Shown here: piece after piece, positions 16,621 through 25,646 of the stretch
Numbering within the stretch: position 1 is the stretch's first letter
Layout: the number at the start of each line of letters is the position of its first letter
Source of the DNA: Streptomyces lincolnensis
GTDB lineage: Bacteria; Actinomycetota; Actinomycetes; Streptomycetales; Streptomycetaceae
Length of the DNA: 64,000 bases
Direction: 5' to 3'
Assembly (NCBI RefSeq): GCF_001685355.1
Contig: NZ_CP016438.1
Location: forward strand, 434,001-498,000
Position numbers and translations under genes: made by a program
The notes under the pieces: generated by a model
What the model was told of the DNA's origin: nothing
Databases searched by the model: none
Seen by the model: only the letters and a program-made list of their open reading frames with translations

Positions 16621-18154
16621 ACTCCCGGATCACCACGTTCTCGAACACCGCCGTCCCCTCGATGGAGAACAGCGCGAGCCCGGTGTCGATCAGATAGGGG
16701 AACACTTCCGACGAGTGCACGTACCGTCCGTCGTCCACGAACATCTCCACCGACGTCCGGTCCACCAGGATCCGCAGCCTCACCCTGCCCGGCGAGCGAT
16801 CGAAGGGGCTGCGGCTCTCCTGCCACCGGCCGGTGGAGTCCGGGTTGACGGTGCCCCGGCGGTTGAGGAAGGCGTAGTCGCCGTAGACGCCCGCGTCGAC
16901 GTGCCGTCCCCCGTCCGGGGAGCGGCGCACCTGCACACCCGCGCCCAGGAGTTGGTCCCAGCGGATCTCGCAGGTCACCTCGTAGGCGATCCCCGTGTAG
17001 TCGAGGACCCGGGTGCCGGTGACCGACAGGTCGCCGAGGCGCACGGTGCGGGAGACGTACGAGTCGAGTGCGCCGACCGGCTGCGAGGCCAGGTAGTACG
17101 CGCCGGACGAGGCACGTTTCAGGGTCACTTCACGGACGACGGAGTCGGTGCCGTTGAAGCCGTCGCAGTCGATCGTGGGCGTGATGCCCGCGTAGTCCCA
17201 GTTGTTCAGCCAGCCGATCGCGTAGCGTGCGCCCTCGTCGAGCCTGCCGTCGGGGCCCCGCTTCTCGAAGGTCACGGCGCCGTACCAGTCCCAGCCGTGG
17301 TCGAGCCACTGCGGCTCGGCGGCGTCGGCCGTGAAGGCGGTGCCGTCGAAGCTACCCGTCCAGTACGCATAGGTGTTCGGCAGCCCCGAGCCCTTGCCGT
17401 TCGCGCTCACGCCGAGCAGCCATTTCACCGTGCCGTCCGAGGCGGTGAGGCGGAACAGGTCGGGGCACTCCAGGACACCGATGCCGTCCTTGACGAAGCC
17501 GCTGACGTACGTCCAGGACTTCAGGTCCGCCGAGTGGTAGAAGCCGACCTTGTTGTTCTCGGCGAGTGTCATCACCCACCGGCCGCGCTCCTCGTCCCGG
17601 ATCACCTTGGGGTCCCGGAAGTCGCGCACGCCCGGGTTGGGCAGCACCGGTTCGGTGCCGTGGTGGGTGAAGGCACGGCCGCCGTCGGTGGAGTAGTACA
17701 GGTACTGGGCCTGGTCGGCGTCGCCGTCGTGCGGTGACATCGTGGCGAGGACGACGACCGCGCCCGCCCCGAAGCCGGCCGTGTCGTCGGTGTCGACCAC
17801 GGCGCAGCCGGACCAGACGTCTCCGTTGGGGGTGGTGTTCTTCGGTACGGCGACTCCCCGGTCGGTGAAGGTGACCAGGTCGGAGCTGGTGGCCAGGCGC
17901 CAGGCGGTGCCGACGACGCCGGTCGTGTAGTCGGCGTTGTAGAGGTAGTAGTAGTGGTACTCGCCGTCGATCCACACCGGTCGCTGCGGGTCGTTCTTCC
18001 ACTGGTCGGGGACCGTGAAGTGGTATTCGGCGCGGTAGCTCGCGCACGACCCGGCGGACCCGGGCTCGGCCGCGGCCCGTCCCGCGGGCAGCAGCACGGC
18101 CGCTGCCCCCGCGGCCGATCCCGCGAACAGCGTTCTCCTGGAGATCACGCCCAT
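16610..18154 (-). CDS. Secreted GH32 fructan hydrolase (levanase / exo-inulinase type)
   Basis: A 514-residue secreted beta-fructosidase. The Tat signal SRRTLFAGSAAGAAAVLLPAG ends near AAAEPG. The GH32 triad is visible: nucleophile Asp in WKNDPQ (about residue 60), FRDPKV (transition-state Asp) and acid/base Glu in ECPDLF (about 235). A C-terminal beta-sandwich ends with FSIEGTAVFENVVIREF. The ATG at 18154 is preferred because GAGG sits just upstream; an in-frame GTG at 18190 lacks one. It is transcribed divergently from the ABC importer genes and is predicted to release fructose from levan or inulin outside the cell for that importer. Confidence 0.9.
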   Translation of the reverse strand: MGVISRRTLFAGSAAGAAAVLLPAGRAAAEPGSAGSCASYRAEYHFTVPDQWKNDPQRPVWIDGEYHYYYLYNADYTTGVVGTAWRLATSSDLVTFTDRGVAVPKNTTPNGDVWSGCAVVDTDDTAGFGAGAVVVLATMSPHDGDADQAQYLYYSTDGGRAFTHHGTEPVLPNPGVRDFRDPKVIRDEERGRWVMTLAENNKVGFYHSADLKSWTYVSGFVKDGIGVLECPDLFRLTASDGTVKWLLGVSANGKGSGLPNTYAYWTGSFDGTAFTADAAEPQWLDHGWDWYGAVTFEKRGPDGRLDEGARYAIGWLNNWDYAGITPTIDCDGFNGTDSVVREVTLKRASSGAYYLASQPVGALDSYVSRTVRLGDLSVTGTRVLDYTGIAYEVTCEIRWDQLLGAGVQVRRSPDGGRHVDAGVYGDYAFLNRRGTVNPDSTGRWQESRSPFDRSPGRVRLRILVDRTSVEMFVDDGRYVHSSEVFPYLIDTGLALFSIEGTAVFENVVIREFTL

Positions 18155-18199
18155 CACACCTCGTTCCTGTCGTCGTTGACGGCGGCTCACGAGATCAGG

Positions 18200-18228
18200 A
18201 CTGTGCGACCTAACTCGTTAAAGGTCAA
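18200..18228 (-). promoter_or_regulatory. Promoter of the secreted GH32 gene
   Basis: On the minus strand TTGACC (complement of 18223-18228) and CACAGT (complement of 18200-18205) are spaced by 17 bp. The operator-like site at 18210-18223 fills the spacer, so bound repressor would block RNA polymerase. Confidence 0.65.
18210..18223. promoter_or_regulatory. LacI-type operator, site 1
   Basis: CTAACTCGTTAAAG; its complement CTTTAACGAGTTAG shares ACGAGTTAG with site 2. It contains the dyad TAAC-TC-GTTA with the central CG expected of LacI-family operators. It overlaps the GH32 promoter spacer. Confidence 0.7.
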
Positions 18229-18241
18229 GGGTTCGCGGGCC

Positions 18242-18271
18242 TTGACAGGGCTATGACGGGCTTCCCATCAT
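18242..18271 (+). promoter_or_regulatory. Promoter of the fructan importer operon
   Basis: A consensus -35 TTGACA (18242-18247) is followed after 18 bp by CATCAT (18266-18271). The predicted start of transcription near 18278 lies about 13 bp before operator site 2, which would act as a downstream roadblock. Confidence 0.65.
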
Positions 18272-18290
18272 CTGGGGCATCAGATGCCGA

Positions 18291-18304
18291 CTAACACGAG
18301 TTAG
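18291..18304. promoter_or_regulatory. LacI-type operator, site 2
   Basis: CTAACACGAGTTAG, a dyad with perfect 5-bp arms (CTAAC/GTTAG). It sits 10 bp before the ATG of the solute-binding protein and matches site 1. The probable ligand-responsive repressor is the LacI protein at 22897-23961. Confidence 0.75.
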
Positions 18305-18314
18305 GCCCTGTTGG

Positions 18315-19724
18315 ATGACCGACTCGCACTTCTCCCGCCGCACCTTGCTGCGGTACGGCGCCTACGGCGCGGGAGCCGCCGCCCTGGCCGGCACCGCAGC
18401 CAGTTGGGACCGGCTCACCGGAGCCGACATCCCCGGCCGCGACGACGGCTCCCTCGTCGTCGCCACCCTCGGCCCCGCCTACGGCCCGGAGGCGGTCCGC
18501 GCACTCTCCGAGGGCTTCAAAAAGGTCCACCCCGACATCAAGCTGCGCATCAACGCGGTCCAGGCCGTCGACTGGTCGGACTTCTTCGCCAAGATCCTCA
18601 CCCAGATCGCGGCGGGCACCGCCCCCGACCTCGTCTACGTCGCCACCGAGGGCGTCCAGCTCTTCGCACAGCGCCTCGGCGTCGCCCTCGACCACTGGGT
18701 CAGGCGGGACGCGGAGGAACTGCGCGAGTACTTCGCCGACGTCCACCCCTCGCTGGTGGAGTCGATGATGTACGAGGGGAGCCTCTACCAGCTGCCGGTC
18801 GAGTTCAACGCGGCCGACATCTACCTCAACAACCAGGTGCTGCGGCGGGCCGGCGCGGACTTCCCGGCGTCCGACTGGACCCGGGACGACTTCACCGGAC
18901 TCCTGCGGGACATGAAGAAGGCGAGCGGCTCGCAGTTCACGCCGTACTTCTGGACCAACAGGCTGTGGGGCGGCGTGGTCCCCTGGCTGTTCGCCAACGA
19001 CACCAATCTGCTGGCCGAGTCCAAGGCACCCGGCGGCGACTGGCTGTGGGACTCCTTCTACCCGGCCGACCGGCGCGGCGGACGCGGGGGCGGATTCCGG
19101 TGGACCACCCCGCAGGCCACCCACGACCGCGTGGAGGAGGTCTACGACTATCTCGCCTCCCTCATCCGCGAGGACCTGTGCACCCGCCCCGAGGGCGGCA
19201 ACGGCCAGAACCTCATCGGCGTGTTCTCCACCGGCCGGGTCGGCGTCACCCCCGCCGGCGGCTTCTGGGCGGGCGGCCTGAGCCTGGCGGGCATGCGTCC
19301 CGACGGCTTCGACACCCAGTACTTCCCGCGCTGGCGCACCCAGCGCATGCAGTTCGGCGCGGCCGGCTACGCGCTGCTGCGCACGTCGAAGCGGCAGGAG
19401 GAGGCCTGGGAGTTCATCAAGTACGCCGCCCGCAAGGACACTCTTACGCAGCTGTTCGAGACCAACCAGACGACCCCGGCCCGCCGTTCGATGCTCACCG
19501 CCGACCGCTACCGCGAGACCGGCCCGCGGCACTGGCAGGTCTTCTACGACACCCTCGACAAGTTCCCCGACACCGGACCGATCCCCGCGCCGCCGCAGGT
19601 CGCCGAGGTCGAACAGGTACTGCTCAAGCACACCGGCACCGCCCTGTCCTCCCCGCGCGCGGTGCGCCCCGCCCTGCGCCGGATGCAGCGCGACCTGGAG
19701 AAGGCCATGGAGCGTGAGATATGA
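18315..19724 (+). CDS. ABC transporter sugar-binding protein (fructo-oligosaccharide type)
   Basis: A 469-residue extracellular solute-binding protein of the family-1 sugar class. The N-terminus FSRRTLLRYGAYGAGAAALAGTAA is a twin-arginine signal with no lipobox Cys in the usual place, which is unusual for a Gram-positive binding protein. The rest has the expected features: LSEGFKKVHPDIKLRIN, FAKILTQIAAGTAPDLVYV, and AWEFIKYAARKDTLTQLF near the end. It starts the operon, and its stop overlaps the next start as ATGA. With two GH32 enzymes flanking, the ligand is probably a fructo-oligosaccharide or sucrose-like sugar. Confidence 0.88.
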   Translation: MTDSHFSRRTLLRYGAYGAGAAALAGTAASWDRLTGADIPGRDDGSLVVATLGPAYGPEAVRALSEGFKKVHPDIKLRINAVQAVDWSDFFAKILTQIAAGTAPDLVYVATEGVQLFAQRLGVALDHWVRRDAEELREYFADVHPSLVESMMYEGSLYQLPVEFNAADIYLNNQVLRRAGADFPASDWTRDDFTGLLRDMKKASGSQFTPYFWTNRLWGGVVPWLFANDTNLLAESKAPGGDWLWDSFYPADRRGGRGGGFRWTTPQATHDRVEEVYDYLASLIREDLCTRPEGGNGQNLIGVFSTGRVGVTPAGGFWAGGLSLAGMRPDGFDTQYFPRWRTQRMQFGAAGYALLRTSKRQEEAWEFIKYAARKDTLTQLFETNQTTPARRSMLTADRYRETGPRHWQVFYDTLDKFPDTGPIPAPPQVAEVEQVLLKHTGTALSSPRAVRPALRRMQRDLEKAMEREI

Positions 19725-20668
19725 CGGACACCCAGATCCAGGCCCCGCCGAGCACACCGGCTCCCGTCGCGGTCGCCACGCGGCCCTCCGCCCGCGAACG
19801 CGGCACCCGTGTGCTGGCAGCCCTGTTCCTGGCCCCCACGATCGTCGGCATCGTCGTCTTCACGGTCGTACCGATCGCCGGCTCGGTGGTGCTGAGCCTG
19901 TTCCACTGGAACGTCATCGACTCCCCCAGCTTCGCGGGGACGGCCAACTACCGTGAGATGTTCACCGATTCCACGGTGCTGGTCTCCTTCCGCAACACCC
20001 TGGTCTTCATGGTGTTCGCGGTGGCGCTCCAGCTGCTGATCGCGCTCACCCTCGCGCTGGCCGTCAACGGCCGGATGCCGGCCTGGCTGCGTTCGGTGTT
20101 CCGTTCGGCGTTCTTCTTCCCGCTGGTGCTGTCGGCCGCGTCGATCTCGGTGGTGATGAAGTACCTGTTCAACCAGGACTTCGGAGTCGTCAACTGGCTG
20201 CTCGGGCTGATCGGGATCGCACCCGTGCCGTGGCTGACCTCGGAGAACTCGGCGATGGCGGCCGTCGTCCTGGTCTACGTCTGGCAGCAGTTCGGCTTCT
20301 CGTTCCTGCTGTTCGTCGGCGGTCTGAACAACATCCCCAAGGAGATCCACGAGGCCGCCGCCCTCGACGGCGCGACCGGTCTGCGCAAGCACCTCGGCGT
20401 CACGCTCCCGCTGCTGTCACCCACCCTGCTGGTGGCGTCGGTGGTCGGCATCATCAACGCGCTCCAGGTCTTCGAGCAGCCCTACGTCCTGACCAACGGC
20501 GGTCCCGGTGACGCCACCCGCACCGTCGTGATGGTCATCTACGAGTCCGCGTTCGAGCAGCTCCGCTTCGGCGAGGCGTCCGCGGTGGGTGTCCTGCTCT
20601 TCGTGCTGATCATGGCGGTCACCGCCCTCCAGTTCCGGCTCAGCCGGCGTTTCGTCCACTACCAGTGA
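19721..20668 (+). CDS. Sugar ABC transporter permease (MalF-like)
   Basis: A 315-residue membrane protein with six predicted helices and the EAA loop EIHEAAALDGATGLRKHLGVTLPLL (read near residues 205-230), which contacts the ATPase. The N-terminal helix LFLAPTIVGIVVFTVVPIAG and cytoplasmic lead are typical of MalF/UgpA-type subunits. It overlaps the binding-protein stop by 4 bp and the next permease start by 4 bp, so the operon is tightly coupled. No ATPase gene follows; in streptomycetes the shared ATPase MsiK normally energises such importers. Confidence 0.92.
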   Translation: MTDTQIQAPPSTPAPVAVATRPSARERGTRVLAALFLAPTIVGIVVFTVVPIAGSVVLSLFHWNVIDSPSFAGTANYREMFTDSTVLVSFRNTLVFMVFAVALQLLIALTLALAVNGRMPAWLRSVFRSAFFFPLVLSAASISVVMKYLFNQDFGVVNWLLGLIGIAPVPWLTSENSAMAAVVLVYVWQQFGFSFLLFVGGLNNIPKEIHEAAALDGATGLRKHLGVTLPLLSPTLLVASVVGIINALQVFEQPYVLTNGGPGDATRTVVMVIYESAFEQLRFGEASAVGVLLFVLIMAVTALQFRLSRRFVHYQ

Positions 20669-21537
20669 GCCGGGTGAACCCCTTGAGCCAAGCGACCCTG
20701 ACCCTCAGCCGTACCCGGCACTCCCTGGCCCCGTGGGCCCGGATCGCCGGGCTGACCGTGTGCGCCCTGCTGACCCTCGGACCGGTCATCTGGACGCTCT
20801 CCACCTCGCTGCGCACGCCCGCCGAGTCCTTCGACCTGCCCCCGAGGATCATCCCGTCCGACCCCACCGTCGAGTCGTACCGCGGGGTCTTCGACCAGAT
20901 CGACGTGTGGCTGCTGGCCCTCAACTCCACCCTGGTGACCGCGCTGATCGCGGTCGGCCAGATGATCACGGCGGGCCTTGCCGGATACGCCTTCGCACGC
21001 CTGGAGTTCCGCTTCAAGAAGCCGCTGTTCGGTCTGGTCCTGGCCACCATGATGGTGCCGCTCCAGGTCACCATCGTGCCGGTGTTCCTGGTACTGAAGT
21101 CGATGAGCCTGACCGACACCCTGCTCGGTCTGATCATCCCGGCGTTCCCGACCGCCTTCGGCACCTTCCTGATGCGCCAGTACTTCATGGGCATGCCCAA
21201 GGACCTGGGCGAGGCGGCGATGCTGGACGGCGCCGGACCCTGGCGGATCTTCCGGTCCGTGTACGCCCCCCTGGCCACGCCCGGTCTGGCGATCGTCGGC
21301 GTCCTGGCCTTCAACTACCACTGGAACGAGTTCTTCCGGCCGCTGATCCTGGAGACCTCCGGCCAGAACTACACGCTCCCGCTGGGCCTGGTCTCCCTCC
21401 AGGGCAATCTGGGCACCGGATCCATCTCGGTGGTCCTCGCGGGTGTCGTGCTCTCCATGATCCCCGCCGTCGCCGTGTTCCTCGTCGGCCAGCGCCCTCT
21501 GCGCGAGGGCATCACCTCCGCAGGAGTCAACCGTTGA
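20665..21537 (+). CDS. Sugar ABC transporter permease (MalG-like)
   Basis: A 290-residue partner permease with six helices and the EAA loop DLGEAAMLDGAGPWRIFRSVY (about residues 190-210). The N-terminal ITVCALLTLGPVIWTLSTSLR-like helix followed by a periplasmic loop is standard for MalG. The GTG start overlaps the previous stop (GTGA) and its stop overlaps the TTG start of the intracellular GH32 enzyme (TTGA). It forms the membrane channel with the preceding permease. Confidence 0.92.
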   Translation: MSRVNPLSQATLTLSRTRHSLAPWARIAGLTVCALLTLGPVIWTLSTSLRTPAESFDLPPRIIPSDPTVESYRGVFDQIDVWLLALNSTLVTALIAVGQMITAGLAGYAFARLEFRFKKPLFGLVLATMMVPLQVTIVPVFLVLKSMSLTDTLLGLIIPAFPTAFGTFLMRQYFMGMPKDLGEAAMLDGAGPWRIFRSVYAPLATPGLAIVGVLAFNYHWNEFFRPLILETSGQNYTLPLGLVSLQGNLGTGSISVVLAGVVLSMIPAVAVFLVGQRPLREGITSAGVNR

Positions 21538-22934
21538 GCCTCACCGCTCGCGTCCCGGACCCCGACGCCCCGCGCTTCCGGGTCCGTCCGCCCGCCCACT
21601 GGATCAACGACCCCAACGGTCCCTTCCGCTGGCAGGGCCGCTACCACCTCTTCTACCAGCACAACCCCGACGCCCCGGTGCACACGAACGTCCACTGGGG
21701 GCATGTCTCCAGCCCCGATCTCGCCCACTGGGAGCACCACCCCGTCGCGCTCACACCGACGCCCGGCGGCCCGGACGAGGCCGGCTGCTGGTCGGGGTGC
21801 GTGGTCGACGACGACGGCGTGCCGACCGCCGTGTACACCGGCGTGGACCGGCACCACACCGGTCTCGGCACGATCTGCCTCGCCCGGGCCACGGTCCCCG
21901 ACGACGAGACGCTCACCGACTGGAAGCCGCACCCCACCCCCGTCGTGACCGGCCCGCCGCCGGGACTGGACGTGGTGATGTTCCGCGACCCGTTCGTCTT
22001 CCACCACGCCGGCCACCGCTGGGCCCTGGTCGGAGCGGGCCACGCCGACGGTACGCCGTCGGTCCTGCTCTACGACTGTGACGACCTGTCGGCCTGGCGG
22101 TTCGCCGGGGTCCTGGTGGACGGCCACGACCCTGTGGCGGCCCGGGTGTTCGGCGACGGAGCGACCGGCTGGGAGTGCCCTCAGCTGTTCGCGACGGCGA
22201 GCGGGGAATGGGTGCTGGTGGTGTCCCTGTGGGACGGAGACCCGAGCTCCACCGGCTATCTGACGGGCCGTCTGCACCCGTACAGGGACGGGGAGTTGCG
22301 TCTCGTGCCCCGCACGGGCGGTCCAGTCGACCACGGCCGGGACTTCTACGCCCCCGCCGTGCTCCAGGAGGCGGACCGGGCCGTGCTGTGGGGCTGGTCC
22401 TGGGAGGCCCGCGAACAGGCCGCCGTGGACCGGGCCGGCTGGGCGGGGGTCCTCACCGCGCCCCGCACCCTGGACACCCACCCCGACGGTTCACTGCGCA
22501 TGGCACCGGCACCCGAACTCCGGCTGCTGCGCGCACCCGACCCGTTCGTCACGGAGCCCGGTGTCCCCGTGTCTCTTCCGGATGCCTACGACCTGACCGT
22601 CACCGCCCGCTCCCTCACGACCGTGTCGCTGCTGCGCTCGGCGTCGGGTGCGGAACTGACGGTCCGGCTGGACCCGGACGAGCGGACGGTCACCCTGGAC
22701 CGCGACGGATGGCCCCGCACCGGCGCGCTGGGCCCGGTCACCGCCGGAGTCCCGGAGGCGGAGATCACCGTACGGATCCTCGTCGACGGATCGCTCCTCG
22801 AACTCTTCGTCGGCGACCGGGCCACGGTGACCGAGCGGGTCTACCGGCGCGCCGACGACGTGCCGGAGCTGGTCGTGCGGGGGGCCGGCGCCCGGGTCAC
22901 GGGATGGGAGCAGGTCCCACCGACGAGCGGGTGA
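21534..22934 (+). CDS. Intracellular GH32 beta-fructofuranosidase
   Basis: A 466-residue enzyme without signal peptide. GH32 catalytic motifs are clear: HWINDPNG (nucleophile Asp, about residue 24), MFRDPFVF and WECPQLF (acid/base Glu, about 218). The TTG start is set by the GCAGGAG ribosome site 7 nt upstream and the 4-bp overlap with the permease. Located last in the importer operon, it should cleave imported fructo-oligosaccharides or sucrose to fructose and glucose in the cytoplasm. Its end overlaps the convergent LacI gene by 38 bp. Confidence 0.9.
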   Translation: MSLTARVPDPDAPRFRVRPPAHWINDPNGPFRWQGRYHLFYQHNPDAPVHTNVHWGHVSSPDLAHWEHHPVALTPTPGGPDEAGCWSGCVVDDDGVPTAVYTGVDRHHTGLGTICLARATVPDDETLTDWKPHPTPVVTGPPPGLDVVMFRDPFVFHHAGHRWALVGAGHADGTPSVLLYDCDDLSAWRFAGVLVDGHDPVAARVFGDGATGWECPQLFATASGEWVLVVSLWDGDPSSTGYLTGRLHPYRDGELRLVPRTGGPVDHGRDFYAPAVLQEADRAVLWGWSWEAREQAAVDRAGWAGVLTAPRTLDTHPDGSLRMAPAPELRLLRAPDPFVTEPGVPVSLPDAYDLTVTARSLTTVSLLRSASGAELTVRLDPDERTVTLDRDGWPRTGALGPVTAGVPEAEITVRILVDGSLLELFVGDRATVTERVYRRADDVPELVVRGAGARVTGWEQVPPTSG

Positions 22935-23961
22935 TCACCGGGCAGGCGAGGCGCCGTACCGTGGCGGGCGGCGTGCGTCCCGTGGCGATGGCGTCCAGGA
23001 GCAGCCGGGTGGCGGCCTCGCCCATCGCCCGGTGCGGCAGCCCGACCGTGGTCAGGGGCGGGGTGAGGAACGCGGCCATGTGCTCCTGGTCGTCGTACCC
23101 GACCACGGACAGCTCGTCGGGCACGGTGATCCCGAGCCGGGTGGAGGCGTGCAGCGCGCCCGCCGCGACCCGGTCGTTGTAGCAGAAGATCCCGGTGGGC
23201 CGCCGGTCCGCCGGGACCCCGTCGAGAATCCGCGTGGCGCCCTCGTACCCGCTGGAGATCTCACCCCCGGTCCGTACGACCCACTCCCTGGGCAGCGTGA
23301 TCCCCTCGGCCCGCAGGGCGTCCCGGAAGCCGCGCAGCCGCTCGACGGAGGCGATGTCGTCATGGCCGCCGACCAGGGCGATCCTGCGGTGCCCCTGGTC
23401 CAGGAGCAGCCGTGCCGCCGTCCGCCCTCCGGCGCGTTCGGCGGGGACGACGGAGGGCAGCGAGTCGTCCTCGGGCAGACAGTTGGCGAGGACGGAGTGG
23501 GTGCGGTGCAGTCCCTCGGGGACGCGGACGCGGCGCAGGGACATCGCCGCGTAGATGATGCCGTCCACGCGGCGGTCCAGGAGCTCGGCGACGGCCGCGT
23601 CCTCCTTGGCCCGGTCGCCGCCCGAGTCGACGGTCAGCACGAGGTGCTCGCTCTGCCAGGCGGTCTCCATCGCGCCGCGCAGCAGTCGCCCGGCGAAGGG
23701 TGTGGAGGCGATCTCGTCGGTGACCAGGCCGATCACGGCCGTACGGCTGCGGCGCAGGCCGCGGGCGACGGGGTCAGGGCGGTAGCCGAGCTGGGCGGCG
23801 GCCTGCCGGATCCGTTCCTGGGTGGCGGGCGAGAGGTTGCCCTCGGCGCGGCCGTTGAAGACGAAGGAGACCGCGGTGTGCGACACGCCGGCGAGCCGCG
23901 CGACGTCCCGTGACGTGGACCGCCCCGCGGTTCTGCGCTGCTTGTCCTCGGCGTCGCCCAT
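22897..23961 (-). CDS. LacI-family repressor of the fructan locus
   Basis: A 354-residue regulator: the N-terminal HTH TSRDVARLAGVSHTAVSFVFNGRAEGNLS (about residues 16-45) includes the hinge-helix region, followed by a periplasmic-binding-protein-like sensor (AVIGLVTDEIASTPF, GHRRIALVGG, PDELSVVGYDDQEHMAAFLTPPLTTV). Position next to the GH32/importer operon makes it the probable repressor that binds the two operators at 18210 and 18291, with a fructose-containing sugar as inducer. It is transcribed toward the operon and is divergent from the aldo/keto reductase gene. Confidence 0.88.
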   Translation of the reverse strand: MGDAEDKQRRTAGRSTSRDVARLAGVSHTAVSFVFNGRAEGNLSPATQERIRQAAAQLGYRPDPVARGLRRSRTAVIGLVTDEIASTPFAGRLLRGAMETAWQSEHLVLTVDSGGDRAKEDAAVAELLDRRVDGIIYAAMSLRRVRVPEGLHRTHSVLANCLPEDDSLPSVVPAERAGGRTAARLLLDQGHRRIALVGGHDDIASVERLRGFRDALRAEGITLPREWVVRTGGEISSGYEGATRILDGVPADRRPTGIFCYNDRVAAGALHASTRLGITVPDELSVVGYDDQEHMAAFLTPPLTTVGLPHRAMGEAATRLLLDAIATGRTPPATVRRLACPVITRSSVGPAPIP

Positions 23962-24056
23962 GCCGTCCGCTGTCCTCGTCCCCGCCGTCCCGGTTGATCG
24001 ACACTCACCCTATCCGTGACGCTGGAGGGACGACACAGCCGAGGGAAGGTCCCCCA

Positions 24057-24887
24057 GTGATCAGCATTCCGACCCACCCGCTCAACGACGGCACGACGCT
24101 CCCCGCGCTCGGCCTCGGCACCTGGCCGATGGACGACACGCAGGCCGAGCAGGCCGTGCGTGGTGCCCTGGACCTGGGCTACCGCCTGGTGGACACGGCG
24201 ACGAACTACCGCAACGAGACCGGCGTCGGCCGCGGCGTGGCCGGCAGCGACGTGCCCCGCGAGGAGATCGTCGTGACGACGAAGCTTCCCGGCCGGCACC
24301 ACGGCTACGAGGAGACCCTCGCCTCCTTCGAGGAATCCCGCACCCGGCTGGGCCTGGAGTACGTGGATCTGTATCTGATCCACTGGCCGCTCCCCCGGGT
24401 CGACAAGTACGTCGACTCGTGGAAGGCCATGATCAAGCTCCGTGAGGACGGCCTGGTGCGGTCGATCGGTGTCTCCAACTTCACCGTCGCGCACATCGAA
24501 CGGCTGGAGAAGGAGACCGGCGTCCTGCCCTCGGTCAACCAGATCGAACTGCATCCCCTCCTCCCGCAGGACGAACTGCGTGCCCACCACGCCGGCAAGG
24601 GCATCGTCACCGAGAGCTGGAGTCCCCTCGGCCGCGGCTCGGACCTGCTCCGGGACCCGGCCGTGCGCCATGTCGCCGACGCGCACGGCGTCACGCCCGG
24701 CCAGGTGATCCTGCGCTGGCACCTCCAGGTCGGCGCCGTACCGATCCCGAAGTCCGGGGACCCGGAGCGGCAGCGCGCGAACCTCGACGTCTTCGGCTTC
24801 GAACTGGACCCGGCCCAGATGGCGGCGATCGGCGACCGCGCCCAACGGCGTCTCGGCGGGGACCCGGAGACGCACGAGGAGTTCTGA
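24057..24887 (+). CDS. Aldo/keto reductase
   Basis: A 276-residue NADPH-dependent reductase of the AKR5-like type. The catalytic tetrad is visible: Asp and Tyr in VDTATNYRNE (about residues 46-51), Lys in VTTKLPG (about 77) and His in LIHWPLP (about 110). The C-terminal PIPKSGDPERQRANLDVF binds the cofactor phosphate. The GTG follows GGGAAGG. These enzymes reduce 2,5-diketogluconate, methylglyoxal or other carbonyls; the substrate is not evident here. Confidence 0.88.
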   Translation: MISIPTHPLNDGTTLPALGLGTWPMDDTQAEQAVRGALDLGYRLVDTATNYRNETGVGRGVAGSDVPREEIVVTTKLPGRHHGYEETLASFEESRTRLGLEYVDLYLIHWPLPRVDKYVDSWKAMIKLREDGLVRSIGVSNFTVAHIERLEKETGVLPSVNQIELHPLLPQDELRAHHAGKGIVTESWSPLGRGSDLLRDPAVRHVADAHGVTPGQVILRWHLQVGAVPIPKSGDPERQRANLDVFGFELDPAQMAAIGDRAQRRLGGDPETHEEF

Positions 24888-24946
24888 TCCGCCGCAGGGG
24901 TACCCGGGACCGGCGAGGCGAACGGGTTCGCGGGAAGGAGCCGCAG

Positions 24947-25543
24947 GTGAAGGAGCGACTGCGGGACTACCACGGCAAGCGGGACTTCGACCGGACCCGC
25001 GAGCCCGAGGGGCGCGCGGGGGCCGCGGGTGCGGAGCCCCGGTTCGTCGTGCAGATCCATGACGCGAGCACGATGCACTTCGACTTCCGCCTTCAGGTCG
25101 GCGACGTCCTGAAGTCCTGGTCGGTCCCGAAGGGCCCCTCCGGCATCCCCAAGGACAAGCGGCTGGCCGTACCGACCGAGGACCACCCCCTGGAGTACGA
25201 GGAGTTCGAGGGGGTGATCCCGGAGGGCCAGTACGGCGGCGGGACGGTGATCGTCTGGGATCACGGCACGTACGAGCCGCTCAGCCACGACCGCGAAGGG
25301 CGGTCGGTGGACTTCGCTGAGTCGATCGAGCACGGCCACGCCACGTTCCGCCTGCACGGCTCCAAGCTGCACGGCACATACGCCCTGACCCGCTTCCGCG
25401 GCGACGAGGACGAGTCCTGGCTGCTGGTGAAGAAGGCCGAGGGGCGCGCCGGCGGGCACGGCGCCCCCGACCCACGGCGGGCCCGGTCCGTGCGCTCGGG
25501 CCGCACGCTCTCCCAGGTCGCGGCGGACGACCGTGAGAAGTGA
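24947..25543 (+). CDS. Stand-alone LigD-type 3-prime phosphoesterase domain protein
   Basis: A 198-residue protein consisting only of the DNA-end-processing PE domain of LigD. The signatures FVVQIHDASTMHFDFRLQ, SWSVPKGPSG, AVPTEDHPLEYEEFEGVIPEGQYG and GTVIVWDHGTYE carry the metal-binding His/Asp/Glu residues; the C-terminal tail (about residue 165 onward) is basic and disordered. In NHEJ the PE domain removes 3-prime ribonucleotides and phosphates. The start GTG has GGAAGGAG upstream. A separate ATP-dependent ligase lies at 59548, so the LigD functions are on separate polypeptides at least here. Confidence 0.9.
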   Translation: MKERLRDYHGKRDFDRTREPEGRAGAAGAEPRFVVQIHDASTMHFDFRLQVGDVLKSWSVPKGPSGIPKDKRLAVPTEDHPLEYEEFEGVIPEGQYGGGTVIVWDHGTYEPLSHDREGRSVDFAESIEHGHATFRLHGSKLHGTYALTRFRGDEDESWLLVKKAEGRAGGHGAPDPRRARSVRSGRTLSQVAADDREK

Positions 25544-25646
25544 CCGCGTCGGTAGCGAACAATCTCCCGGCGGCGGACCTTGCAAGGGGCCTGACCCAGG
25601 TGCGTTCAGCGCGGCTGACGGCACTGGCAGGAGAGAGAGCAGCGAC

